NCBI GenBank assembly: GCA_023150215.1
Contig: JAKLLJ010000031.1
Span: 1 to 17,866 of the forward strand
Direction of reading: 5' to 3'
Source: Thauera sp.
GTDB lineage: Bacteria; Pseudomonadota; Gammaproteobacteria; Burkholderiales; Rhodocyclaceae
Length of the DNA: 17,866 bases
The translations under genes were made by a program, and so were the position numbers. Positions 7,054 through 13,676 of this stretch are shown piece by piece (within the stretch, counting starts at the first letter, position 1; each line of letters begins with the position of its first letter). The notes beneath the pieces were generated by a model that saw only the letters and a program-made list of their open reading frames with translations, was not told the origin of the DNA and made no database searches.

Positions 7054-7074
7054 ACGGCCATCGCGCATGGCCGT
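7054..7074 (-). other. Hairpin in the adk leader
   Basis: A perfect inverted repeat (ACGGCCAT at 7054-7061 and ATGGCCGT at 7067-7074) surrounds a 5-nt loop, ending about 8 nt before the adk Shine-Dalgarno. On the minus strand it is followed by CCATTAAAG, not a T-run, so it is unlikely to terminate kdsB transcription. It could be a processing or stability element, or could influence adk translation. Confidence 0.45.
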
Positions 7075-7096
7075 TTCCTTATCGAATAACAGCCGA

Positions 7097-7125
7097 AACT
7101 TAACCGACGCACGCCGGGTGGTCAA
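7097..7125 (-). promoter_or_regulatory. Possible sigma-70 promoter for adk
   Basis: On the minus strand TTGACC (7125-7120) is separated by 17 nt from TAAGTT (7102-7097). The -35 matches at 5 of 6 positions and overlaps the kdsB stop codon; the -10 matches at only 3 of 6. It would start transcription about 55 nt before the adk ATG, just upstream of the leader hairpin. Confidence 0.3.
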
Positions 7126-7910
7126 ACCCCTCCGGCGGCAAACAGTGCACGCACGCGCTCGAGATCCTGCGGCGTGTCGACACCGGCGGCCGGCGCCCGC
7201 TCGAGTTCGAGCACGCGGATGCGGTAGCCGTGCCACATCGCACGCAGCTGCTCGAGGGCTTCCCAGTGTTCGAGCGGCGACGGCGCGAGGCTGGCGTAGC
7301 GGCGCAGGAAACCGACCCGGTAGGCATACAGGCCGACGTGGCGCAGCACCGGCAGCCCTGCGGGCAGTGCGCGCGCGCCCTCGGCCCAGGCGTCACGCGC
7401 CCACGGGATCGGTGCCCGCGAAAAATACTGCGCGCGCCCGGCCCCGTCGCACACCACCTTGACCACGTTGGGGTTGAAGGCCTCGGCGGGGTCGTGGATG
7501 GCGTGGGCCGCGGTGGCGATCGCCGCCTCGGCGTCGTGCGCCAGCGCAGCGGCCACGGCGGTGACGATCGCGGGATCGATCAAGGGCTCGTCACCCTGCA
7601 CATTGACCACGATGTCGTCGTCGGCCCAGCCGCGCTGAGTGGCGACCTCGGCGAGGCGGTCGGTGCCGCTGGGATGGTCGGCACGGGTCATCACCACCGC
7701 GCCGCCGGCCGCCGCGACCGCATCGCGCACGCCGGCGTGATCGGTCGCCACCCAGGTCTCGAGCGCGCCGGCGCCCTGCACGCGCTCGAGCACGCGCACG
7801 ATCATCGGCTTGCCGCCGATGTCGGCGAGCGGCTTGGCGGGCAGGCGGGTGGAGGCGTAGCGTGCCGGGATGACGATGCGAAAGGATGCGGCGGCCACGC
7901 TGCGGCTCAC
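7122..7910 (-). CDS. kdsB: 3-deoxy-manno-octulosonate cytidylyltransferase (CMP-KDO synthetase)
   Basis: KdsB activates KDO with CTP to CMP-KDO, the donor for the inner core of lipopolysaccharide, in the cytoplasm. The 262-residue protein matches the family's length. It shows the nucleotide-binding N terminus IPARYASTRLPAKPL (14-28), TRADHPSGTDRLAE (75-88), the metal site NVQGDEPLI (103-111, Asp107) and RHVGLYAYR further on. The start is a GTG at 7910 that overlaps the stop of the Trm112-like gene (GTGA, 7907-7910), so translation is probably coupled. Its neighbours lpxK and the Trm112-like gene place it in a conserved lipid A/KDO block. The C terminus (VDTPQDLERVRALFA) is intact. Confidence 0.97.
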   Translation of the reverse strand: MSRSVAAASFRIVIPARYASTRLPAKPLADIGGKPMIVRVLERVQGAGALETWVATDHAGVRDAVAAAGGAVVMTRADHPSGTDRLAEVATQRGWADDDIVVNVQGDEPLIDPAIVTAVAAALAHDAEAAIATAAHAIHDPAEAFNPNVVKVVCDGAGRAQYFSRAPIPWARDAWAEGARALPAGLPVLRHVGLYAYRVGFLRRYASLAPSPLEHWEALEQLRAMWHGYRIRVLELERAPAAGVDTPQDLERVRALFAAGGV

Positions 7911-8098
7911 TTGCGCAGTGCGTCGACTTCTTCGGCGCTGAGGCTGCGCGCCTCTTCTTCGAGCATCACCGGAATGCCGTCACGAACGGGATACGCCAGG
8001 CGGTCGGCCTTGCACACCAGCTCCTGCTCGTCCTTCAGGTAGTCGAGCGGCCCCTTGCACAGCGGGCAGACGAGGATCTCAAGCAGTCGTGCGTCCAT
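7907..8098 (-). CDS. Trm112 family (UPF0434/YcaR-like) small protein
   Basis: This 63-residue protein is the short Trm112-like protein commonly found between lpxK and kdsB. It starts MDARLLEILVCPLCKGPL, with a CPxC pair (residues 11-14) and one further cysteine (Cys29). It contains the YPVRDGIPVMLEEEAR stretch that defines the family. Eukaryotic and archaeal Trm112 proteins are zinc-binding partners of methyltransferases; the bacterial protein's role is not established. It overlaps the end of lpxK by 20 nt and shares a GTGA overlap with kdsB, so all three are probably translated from one mRNA. Confidence 0.93.
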   Translation of the reverse strand: MDARLLEILVCPLCKGPLDYLKDEQELVCKADRLAYPVRDGIPVMLEEEARSLSAEEVDALRK

Positions 8099-9086
8099 CT
8101 TCGAGTTTCTCCAGGATGCGTTCGGCGGCGCCGGAACCGATCTGCGCCCGTACCGGGTATTCCCAGCAATCGGCAGGCGCGAAAGACGCGCATTTTACCG
8201 CATCCTTGGCCGTCATCAGGATCGGAAGCGCATCGCCGAAATCGAGCTCGCCCGCCACGAAGCGATGATGGTCGGGAAAGGGATGCGCCACCACCTCGAT
8301 GCCCTCGCCCGCGAGCTGATCGAAGAAGCGCTGCGGGCGCCCGATACCGGCCACCGCATGGGCCCGCTGGCCGCGCAGCTCGGCCGCCGGGCGCCGGCGC
8401 CCCGAGCCATCGACGGCGATCAGCGCCCCCCCCGCCAGCCGCATCGGGAACACCGGCGTTGCGCCCGCCGCCGCGATGACGTCGGCGCCGAGCACGCCGT
8501 GGGCGAGCACCAGGTCCACCTCGGCGAGGCGGGCGAGCGGCTCGCGCAGCGGCCCCGCAGGCAGCAGCAGGCGATTGCCGAGGGTGGCGTCATCGACCAC
8601 CGCGATCTCGATGTCGCGCGCCAGCCGGTAGTGCTGCATGCCGTCATCGGCGATCAGCACGTCGCACTCGGGATGCAGGCGCAGCAACTCGCGCGCCGCG
8701 GCCGGGCGATCACGCCCGATGACCAGCGGGCAAGCGGTGAGGCGCGCCAGCAGCACCGGCTCGTCGCCGTAGTGCGCGGGGTCGCCATCGGCCGGCACCC
8801 GGGCCATGCCGCCCTGCGCGCTCACCTGCCCGCCGTGGCCGCGGCTGACGATGCCCGGGCAGTACCCGGCGGCACGCAGCACCCCCGCCAGCCAATCGAC
8901 CACCGGCGTCTTGCCACTGCCGCCGAGCGCGATGTTGCCGACCACGATCACCGGCACGGCCAGGCGCTGCGGCTCGATCGATGCGCGTCGACGACGGGCG
9001 AGCAGGCCGAACAAGAGGGAGACGGGGCGCAGCAGTTGCGCGAGCGGGCCGCGCGCCTGCCAGAACGCGGGAGCCTTGGCCGCCAT
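8079..9086 (-). CDS. lpxK: Tetraacyldisaccharide 4'-kinase
   Basis: LpxK adds the 4'-phosphate to the lipid A precursor at the cytoplasmic face of the inner membrane, using ATP. The 335-residue protein is of normal length. An N-terminal amphipathic/membrane segment (about 13-31) is followed by the P-loop GNIALGGSGKT (50-60), SRGHGG (81-86), the DDGMQHYRLARD signature (147-158) and the C-terminal TAKDAVKC motif. It begins 13 nt after the exbD stop and overlaps the Trm112-like gene by 20 nt. A run of eight G (C8426-8433 on the plus strand) lies within the coding region, in the GGAL segment; it is in frame here but is a possible slippage site. Confidence 0.97.
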   Translation of the reverse strand: MAAKAPAFWQARGPLAQLLRPVSLLFGLLARRRRASIEPQRLAVPVIVVGNIALGGSGKTPVVDWLAGVLRAAGYCPGIVSRGHGGQVSAQGGMARVPADGDPAHYGDEPVLLARLTACPLVIGRDRPAAARELLRLHPECDVLIADDGMQHYRLARDIEIAVVDDATLGNRLLLPAGPLREPLARLAEVDLVLAHGVLGADVIAAAGATPVFPMRLAGGALIAVDGSGRRRPAAELRGQRAHAVAGIGRPQRFFDQLAGEGIEVVAHPFPDHHRFVAGELDFGDALPILMTAKDAVKCASFAPADCWEYPVRAQIGSGAAERILEKLEDGRTTA

Positions 9087-9099
9087 GCTCAGCGCCGGT

Positions 9100-9525
9100 T
9101 CACGGCGCCGACGACTGGGTGGCGAAGGTGATGTGCGGCAGCCCCGCGCGCTGCGCGGCCTGCATCACGTCCACCACACTCTGGTGGGAGGTGCGCGCGT
9201 CGGCATTGATCACGATCACCGGCGGCGTGCCGCCATCGGCGGGAGCGGCCTTGCCGAGCGCGGTGGCGATCGCCTCCACGCTGCGCTCGCCGACCGGCTG
9301 ACGGTTCACCAGCACCTCGCCGGCCGCGGTCACCGCCACGACCACCTCGCGCACCTCAGCCTCGCTGCCCTCGGCTTCGGCGGTGGGCAGCTTGATCTCA
9401 AGGCCGGACACCTTGGAGAAGGTGGTGGTCAGCATCAGGAAGATGATGATCACCAGCACCACGTCGATGAGCGGGATCAGGTTGATCTCCGGTTCCGCGT
9501 TGCGGTTGCCGCGGCGGAAGTTCAT
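9100..9525 (-). CDS. exbD: ExbD/TolR family biopolymer transport protein
   Basis: This inner-membrane protein forms a proton-driven motor with ExbB and a TonB-like protein (or TolQ/TolA). The 141-residue protein has a short cytoplasmic N terminus and one membrane helix (about 17-35) carrying the essential Asp21 in INLIPLIDVVLVIIIFL. A periplasmic domain follows. The ATG at 9525 is selected over an upstream in-frame start at 9561 because it gives the family's usual N terminus (MNFRR...EPEINLIPLID) and has GAGGGG about 7 nt ahead. The exbB stop lies 10 nt upstream. No tonB is visible. The position next to lpxK and kdsB is a conserved betaproteobacterial order, so a link to envelope or lipid A biology is possible. 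Confidence 0.93.
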   Translation of the reverse strand: MNFRRGNRNAEPEINLIPLIDVVLVIIIFLMLTTTFSKVSGLEIKLPTAEAEGSEAEVREVVVAVTAAGEVLVNRQPVGERSVEAIATALGKAAPADGGTPPVIVINADARTSHQSVVDVMQAAQRAGLPHITFATQSSAP

Positions 9526-9535
9526 CGCACGCCCC

Positions 9536-10144
9536 TCACGCCCGGCGTTCGCCGTGCGCAACCTCGACCAGCTTGATCGCCTGCTGCTCCATGTCGATCA
9601 CGAAGCTGTCGATCAGGGCGCGGAAGTGACGCCAGAAGATCATCGACGGAATCGCGATGATGAGGCCGAGTCCGGTCGTGTACAGCGCGATCGAGATGCC
9701 TTGCGCGAGCTGGGCCGGGTTGGCGCCGCTGACGCCCTGCGAGGCGAAGATGTCGATCATGCCGATGATGGTGCCGAGCAGACCCATCAGCGGGCTGATC
9801 GAGGCGATGGTGCCGAGCGTGGTGAGGAAGCGCTCGAGATCGTGGACCACCGCACGGCCGGTCTCCTCGATCGCCTCCTTCATCATCTCGCGCGGGCTCA
9901 GCACGTTGCGCAGGCCGGCGGCGAGCACGCGGCCCAGGGGGGAATGCGCCGCCACGCGCTCGATCATCTCGGGCGAGGGGCCGCTCTGGTGGAGGTCGTT
10001 CAGCACCTTGTCGAGCAGTGCGGGGGGCACGATGCGCGCACGACGCAGCGTGATCGAGCGCTCGATGATGAGCGCGACCGCGATGACCGACGCCAGAATC
10101 AAGGGCCAGATCGGCCAGCCAACGGCCTGGATGATCGCGAACAC
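9536..10144 (-). CDS. exbB: ExbB/TolQ/MotA family proton channel protein
   Basis: This is the partner of ExbD in a proton-motive-force transducing complex of the inner membrane. The 202-residue protein has three membrane segments, about 9-27, 107-134 and 152-173. It carries the family signature TIASISPLMGLLGTIIGMI (112-130) with the conserved small-residue and Gly positions, and the TTGLGLIIAIPSMIFW third helix (156-171). The start is a GTG at 10144 with GAGG about 10 nt upstream. It gives MFAIIQAVGWPIWP, the normal start of short ExbB-like proteins. It is the first gene of the minus-strand operon, 360 nt from the divergent xseA. Confidence 0.94.
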   Translation of the reverse strand: MFAIIQAVGWPIWPLILASVIAVALIIERSITLRRARIVPPALLDKVLNDLHQSGPSPEMIERVAAHSPLGRVLAAGLRNVLSPREMMKEAIEETGRAVVHDLERFLTTLGTIASISPLMGLLGTIIGMIDIFASQGVSGANPAQLAQGISIALYTTGLGLIIAIPSMIFWRHFRALIDSFVIDMEQQAIKLVEVAHGERRA

Positions 10145-10289
10145 GCGCGCAAACCTCGCTTGAGCAAAGGCGAGACTCTAGCGCCCTGCCCTGCCGCCGG
10201 CAAGCCGGCCACGGCCCCGATGCGGCATCGGTCACGGTGGCGGGGCGCGAAGCGGCACAGCGGCCCGGACCTCGACAAGCCTTGTCCAG

Positions 10290-10312
10290 CAATCCACAGA
10301 AGCTGTGGATAA
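10290..10312. promoter_or_regulatory. Inverted pair of DnaA-box-like sites
   Basis: A perfect palindrome ATCCACAG-AAG-CTGTGGAT (10292-10310) contains a perfect DnaA box (TGTGGATAA at 10304-10312, i.e. TTATCCACA on the minus strand). It faces a 7-of-9 match on the plus strand (CAATCCACA, 10290-10298). A third 7-of-9 match, TGTGGATTC, lies at 10481-10489 beside the xseA -10. The arrangement suggests DnaA-responsive control of xseA and/or exbB; another palindrome-binding regulator is also possible. Confidence 0.5.
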
Positions 10313-10492
10313 GTTTGTGGGCAGTTTCGGGATGTTGCCCGCGAAGCCCGTCAGCACAGGCTTTCTGTCACTCCGATGCAAAATTGTGCAACCTATCAAC
10401 CCGTTTTAAATCAAAAACTTACTTAACCATCCCTTATCGATCAAGGACTTGCGAATGCACCCTTGACAAGGTCGGGAGCCTGTGGATTCCGC

Positions 10493-10498
10493 TACAAT
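10493..10498 (+). promoter_or_regulatory. -10 element of a possible leaderless xseA promoter
   Basis: TACAAT matches TATAAT at 5 of 6 positions and ends 6 nt before the xseA ATG at 10505, so transcription would begin at or next to the start codon. No Shine-Dalgarno-like sequence precedes that ATG. The -35 is unclear. Confidence 0.4.
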
Positions 10499-10504
10499 CC
10501 GGCC

Positions 10505-11890
10505 ATGCCCTCAAGCCCCCTCACCTCCGCGCCGGCCGCCGCTGCCGGCCTGGAAGGCACGTCCACCGCCGTCTTCAGCATCGCCGAGCTCAACCGCATG
10601 GCGCGCAGCGCGCTCGAATCCGCCCTCCCCTTGCTCTGGGTGGGAGGCGAAATCTCCAACCTGACGCGCGCAAGCTCCGGACACCTCTACTTCACGCTCA
10701 AGGACGCCGCAGCGCAGGTGCGCTGCGCGATGTGGCGCAACCGCGCGCAGTTGCTGGCCTTCCGCCCCGAGAACGGGATGCGGGTCGAAGCGCGTGCGCT
10801 GGTGACCCTGTACGAAGCGCGTGGCGACTATCAGCTCAACGTCGAGACGTTGCGCCCGGCGGGCATCGGCAGCCTGTTCGAGGCCTTCAACCGGCTCAAG
10901 ACGCGGCTCGCGGCCGAAGGCCTGTTCGACGAGGCCGGCCGGCGCCCGCTGCCACGTTTCCCGCGTGCGCTGGGCATCGTCACCTCGCCGCAGGCGGCGG
11001 CCCTGCACGACGTGCTGGTCACGCTGCGCCGGCGCGCCCCGCACCTGCCGGTGGTGCTCTACCCGGCCCCGGTGCAGGGCGCCGACGCCGCCACACGCCT
11101 GGTGGAGGCGGTCAGTCAGGCGGGCCGGCGCGCGGCGGCCGACGGCATCGACGTGCTGCTGCTGGTACGCGGCGGTGGCAGCATCGAGGACCTGTGGTCG
11201 TTCAACGACGAGGCGCTGGCCCGCGCGCTGCGCGCTGGCCAGCTGCCGGTGGTGTGCGGGGTCGGGCACGAGTCCGACTTCACCATCGCCGACTTTGCGG
11301 CCGACTTGCGCGCGCCCACGCCCACCAGCGCCGCCGAGCTTGCCAGCGCCGGCTGGTATGCGGCGCGCGCCGAACTCGCCGTCATCGAGCCCCGTCTGCA
11401 GCGCGCGCTCGAGCGCCGCCTCGGCGAACTCGCCCAGCGCCTGGACCGCGCCGCGCTGCGCCTGGTGCATCCGCGCGAGCGCTTGCGCCGCGAGCGTGCA
11501 ACGCTCGAGCGCCTCGGCGAACGCCTGCACCACGCCGCCGAACGGCGGCTCTATCGCGCACGCCTGCGCACCGCCCAGGCCGGACTGCGCCTGAACGCCG
11601 TGGCCCCGCGCCCGAGCGCCCTCGCCGACCGTGTCGGTGCGCTCGGCGAACGCCTGCAGCGCGCCGCCGCCCAGCTCCTGGCGCAACGCCACACCCGGGT
11701 CGACACCCTCGCCGCCCACCTCCAGCACCTCGCGCCGCAGGCCGTGCTCGCGCGCGGCTACGCCATCGCACGCGACGAGCAGGGCCGCGTGTTGCGCAGC
11801 GCGAGCGCAGTTCGGCCTGGCGCCACGGTGGACGTGCAACTGGCCGACGGCCGGCTCGATACGCGGGTGATCGGGCGCGGCGAGCGCTGA
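10505..11890 (+). CDS. xseA: Exodeoxyribonuclease VII large subunit
   Basis: XseA is the catalytic subunit of exonuclease VII, which degrades single-stranded DNA from both ends in repair; its small subunit XseB is not in the window. The 461-residue protein is full length (E. coli about 456). It has the N-terminal OB-fold (WVGGEISNLTRASSGHLYFTLKD, from residue 45), the GIVTSPQAAALHD segment (157-169) and the catalytic VRGGGSIEDLWSFND region (221-235). A long Arg/Ala/Leu-rich coiled-coil C-terminal half follows, typical of the XseB-binding part. The ATG at 10505 gives the usual short N-terminal extension. There is no SD and a -10-like element sits just upstream, so the mRNA may be leaderless. 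Confidence 0.96.
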   Translation: MPSSPLTSAPAAAAGLEGTSTAVFSIAELNRMARSALESALPLLWVGGEISNLTRASSGHLYFTLKDAAAQVRCAMWRNRAQLLAFRPENGMRVEARALVTLYEARGDYQLNVETLRPAGIGSLFEAFNRLKTRLAAEGLFDEAGRRPLPRFPRALGIVTSPQAAALHDVLVTLRRRAPHLPVVLYPAPVQGADAATRLVEAVSQAGRRAAADGIDVLLLVRGGGSIEDLWSFNDEALARALRAGQLPVVCGVGHESDFTIADFAADLRAPTPTSAAELASAGWYAARAELAVIEPRLQRALERRLGELAQRLDRAALRLVHPRERLRRERATLERLGERLHHAAERRLYRARLRTAQAGLRLNAVAPRPSALADRVGALGERLQRAAAQLLAQRHTRVDTLAAHLQHLAPQAVLARGYAIARDEQGRVLRSASAVRPGATVDVQLADGRLDTRVIGRGER

Positions 11891-11961
11891 AAACACGCGC
11901 CCAACCGATCCGCGAGGTTTACGCAAATCCCCCGTCTGGGCTTAACATGCGGGGCGCAATC

Positions 11962-11990
11962 TTGTTCGGGGTCTAAATCCAGACTAAAAT
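11962..11990 (+). promoter_or_regulatory. Probable sigma-70 promoter of sodB
   Basis: TTGTTC (11962-11967) is followed after 17 nt by TAAAAT (11985-11990), giving a predicted start near 11997 and a leader of about 44 nt. The -10 is good and the -35 weak (TTG only), which would fit an activated or repressed promoter. A small inverted repeat GTCT-N6-AGAC (11971-11984) fills the spacer and could be a regulator site. The 150-nt xseA-sodB gap holds nothing else clear. Confidence 0.5.
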
Positions 11991-12040
11991 GGTCCGGCTT
12001 TCCCAACCCGAATACAGATAGACCCACAAGGAGATACTGC

Positions 12041-12625
12041 ATGGAACACACCCTGCCCGCCCTGCCCTATGCCAAGGACGCCCTCGCCCCGCACATCTCG
12101 GCCGAGACGCTGGAGTTCCACCACGGCAAGCATCACCAGGCCTATGTCACCAACCTCAACAACCTGATCAAGGGCAGCGAGTACGAGAACCTCGACCTCG
12201 AAGCCATCGTCAAGAAGGCCCCGGCCGGCGGCGTCTATAACAACGCCGCCCAGATCTGGAACCACAGCTTCTTCTGGAACTGCATGACGCCGAACGGCGG
12301 CGGCGAGCCCAGCGGTGCGCTGGCCGACGCGATCAAGGCCAAGTGGGGCAGCTACGACGATTTCAAGAAGGCCTTCCAGGCCTCCGCGGTCGGCAACTTC
12401 GGCTCGGCCTGGACCTGGCTGGTGAAGAAGGCCGACGGCTCGGTCGACATCGTCAACATGGGCGCCGCCGGCACCCCGCTGACCACCGGCGACACCGCGC
12501 TGCTCTGTATCGACGTGTGGGAACACGCCTACTACATCGACTACCGCAACCGTCGTCCGGACTTCGTCGCCACCTTCCTCGACAAGCTGGTCAACTGGGA
12601 CTTCGCGGCGAAGAACTTCGCCTGA
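12041..12625 (+). CDS. sodB: Superoxide dismutase, Fe type
   Basis: This enzyme converts superoxide to oxygen and hydrogen peroxide in the cytoplasm. The 194-residue protein matches bacterial Fe-SOD length and starts MEHTLPALPYAKDAL with no signal peptide. The metal ligands are His27, His75, Asp158 (CIDVWEHAYY) and His162. Gln71 in the AAQIWNHSFFW segment is the outer-sphere glutamine typical of Fe-SOD; Mn-SOD has its glutamine elsewhere, near position 146. The SD AAGGAGAT at 12028-12035 is excellent, unlike that of its neighbours, suggesting high expression. The gene has its own likely promoter and a strong terminator, so it is a monocistronic unit. Confidence 0.98.
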   Translation: MEHTLPALPYAKDALAPHISAETLEFHHGKHHQAYVTNLNNLIKGSEYENLDLEAIVKKAPAGGVYNNAAQIWNHSFFWNCMTPNGGGEPSGALADAIKAKWGSYDDFKKAFQASAVGNFGSAWTWLVKKADGSVDIVNMGAAGTPLTTGDTALLCIDVWEHAYYIDYRNRRPDFVATFLDKLVNWDFAAKNFA

Positions 12626-12659
12626 CTTCCTGCGCTGGCCCTGGCCGGCGGCATCACTG

Positions 12660-12690
12660 CGAAAGCGACCCGCGTGGTCGCTTTCGTGCT
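12660..12690 (+). terminator. Intrinsic terminator of sodB
   Basis: A perfect 11-bp stem (12660-12670 with 12676-12686) closes a 5-nt loop CGCGT and is followed by a short T-containing stretch TGCTTT. It lies 35 nt after the sodB stop, and no other strong hairpin is near. Confidence 0.75.
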
Positions 12691-12741
12691 TTCCGGCCGG
12701 ACGCCGGATCTGCGCCGGACCGACCGCCCCCGAGGCGACGC

Positions 12742-13551
12742 ATGCTCGACATCCTCTACCACGACGACTGGCTGGTCGCGATCCACAAGCCCTCGGGCCT
12801 GCTCGTGCATCGCAGCCCGATCGCCGCGCACGAGGAGCGCTTCGCGGTGCAGTTGCTGCGCGACCAGATCGGCCGTCGCGTCTTTCCCGCCCACCGCCTC
12901 GACCGCGGCACCTCGGGCGTGCTGCTGTTCGCGCTCGACCGTGAGGTCGCGCGCACGCTGGCGGCGCGCTTCGCAGCGCAGGCCGTGGACAAGCGCTATG
13001 TCGCAGTGGTGCGCGGCCATCCCGTACAAGGCGGCGTCATCGATCACCCCCTGGTGCGACGGCTGGACCCGATCGAGATCCGCCATGGCCGCGGCGCGGG
13101 CGCACGTGACGCACTGCCCGAAGACGTGGATATGGATGCGGACGAGGGCGAGGGAGAGGGCGACGCCTCCGCCCGCCCCCTCGAAGCGCTCGCCCAGCCC
13201 GCACGCACCCGCTTCCACCGCCTCGCCACGGTCGAACTGCCGCACGCGGTCGACCGCTACCCCACCAGCCGCTACGCGCTCGTCGAGCTCGTCCCCGAGA
13301 GCGGTCGTCGCCACCAGTTGCGCCGCCACCTCAAGCACATCGCCCACCCGATCATCGGCGACGCGACCTACGGCAAGGGCCGCCACAACCGCCTGTTCCA
13401 GGAACTCTTCGGCAGCCACCGCCTGCTGCTCGCCTGCACGCGGCTAGCGCTGGCACATCCGGTGACCGCGATGCCGCTGGACATCGTGGCGCCGCCGACG
13501 GCCGAGTTCACCGCCGTGCTCGGTGCGCTGGGGTGGGCGGACATCTTGTGA
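12742..13551 (+). CDS. truC: RluA-family tRNA pseudouridine synthase, TruC-like
   Basis: This enzyme is predicted to isomerise uridine to pseudouridine, at position 65 of tRNA if it is a true TruC. The 269-residue protein tracks E. coli TruC closely as I remember it: MLDILYHDDWLVAIHKPSGLLVHRS start, catalytic HRLDRGTSGVLL with Asp54 at the same position, KRYVAVVRG (84-92), RYPTSRYALVELVPESGRRHQLRRHLKHIAHPIIGD, and LTHP-like ALAHP near the end. Residues about 116-150 form an insertion with an acidic run (Asp/Glu/Gly-rich, 126-141) not expected in TruC. The ATG at 12742 has GAGGCGA about 6 nt before it; longer in-frame starts lie over sodB and are rejected. It sits downstream of the sodB terminator and may share a transcript with tal. 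Confidence 0.9.
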   Translation: MLDILYHDDWLVAIHKPSGLLVHRSPIAAHEERFAVQLLRDQIGRRVFPAHRLDRGTSGVLLFALDREVARTLAARFAAQAVDKRYVAVVRGHPVQGGVIDHPLVRRLDPIEIRHGRGAGARDALPEDVDMDADEGEGEGDASARPLEALAQPARTRFHRLATVELPHAVDRYPTSRYALVELVPESGRRHQLRRHLKHIAHPIIGDATYGKGRHNRLFQELFGSHRLLLACTRLALAHPVTAMPLDIVAPPTAEFTAVLGALGWADIL

Positions 13552-13676
13552 GGCAGGCGCGACCGGGATGCGCACGAAGCCCTCGCCACGTCGGCACAGG
13601 CGTGTTCTTTCGGGGCACAATCGTCCCTCCGCACGACGCGGACACCACGATCCGAAACGACACTCCAGGTAGAACG

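Larger units (their letters stand above)
10145..10504. promoter_or_regulatory. Divergent exbB/xseA intergenic region
   Basis: This 360-nt stretch holds no gene. The part at about 10375-10460 is AT-rich relative to the genome, and the middle carries the DnaA-box-like palindrome listed separately. A TTGACA at 10463-10468 and a TACAAT at 10493-10498 are both good hexamers but are 24 nt apart, too far for one sigma-70 promoter. No convincing exbB promoter could be read, though one must lie here if exbB starts the operon. Confidence 0.6.

Noticed and set aside
10463..10498. Single sigma-70 promoter formed by TTGACA and TACAAT
   Set aside because: The hexamers are 24 nt apart, well outside the usable 16-19 nt range.
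10290..10500. Chromosomal or plasmid replication origin (DnaA boxes plus AT-rich DNA)
   Set aside because: Only one perfect box and two degenerate ones, no dnaA/dnaN/gidA or rep gene nearby; a regulatory role is more likely.
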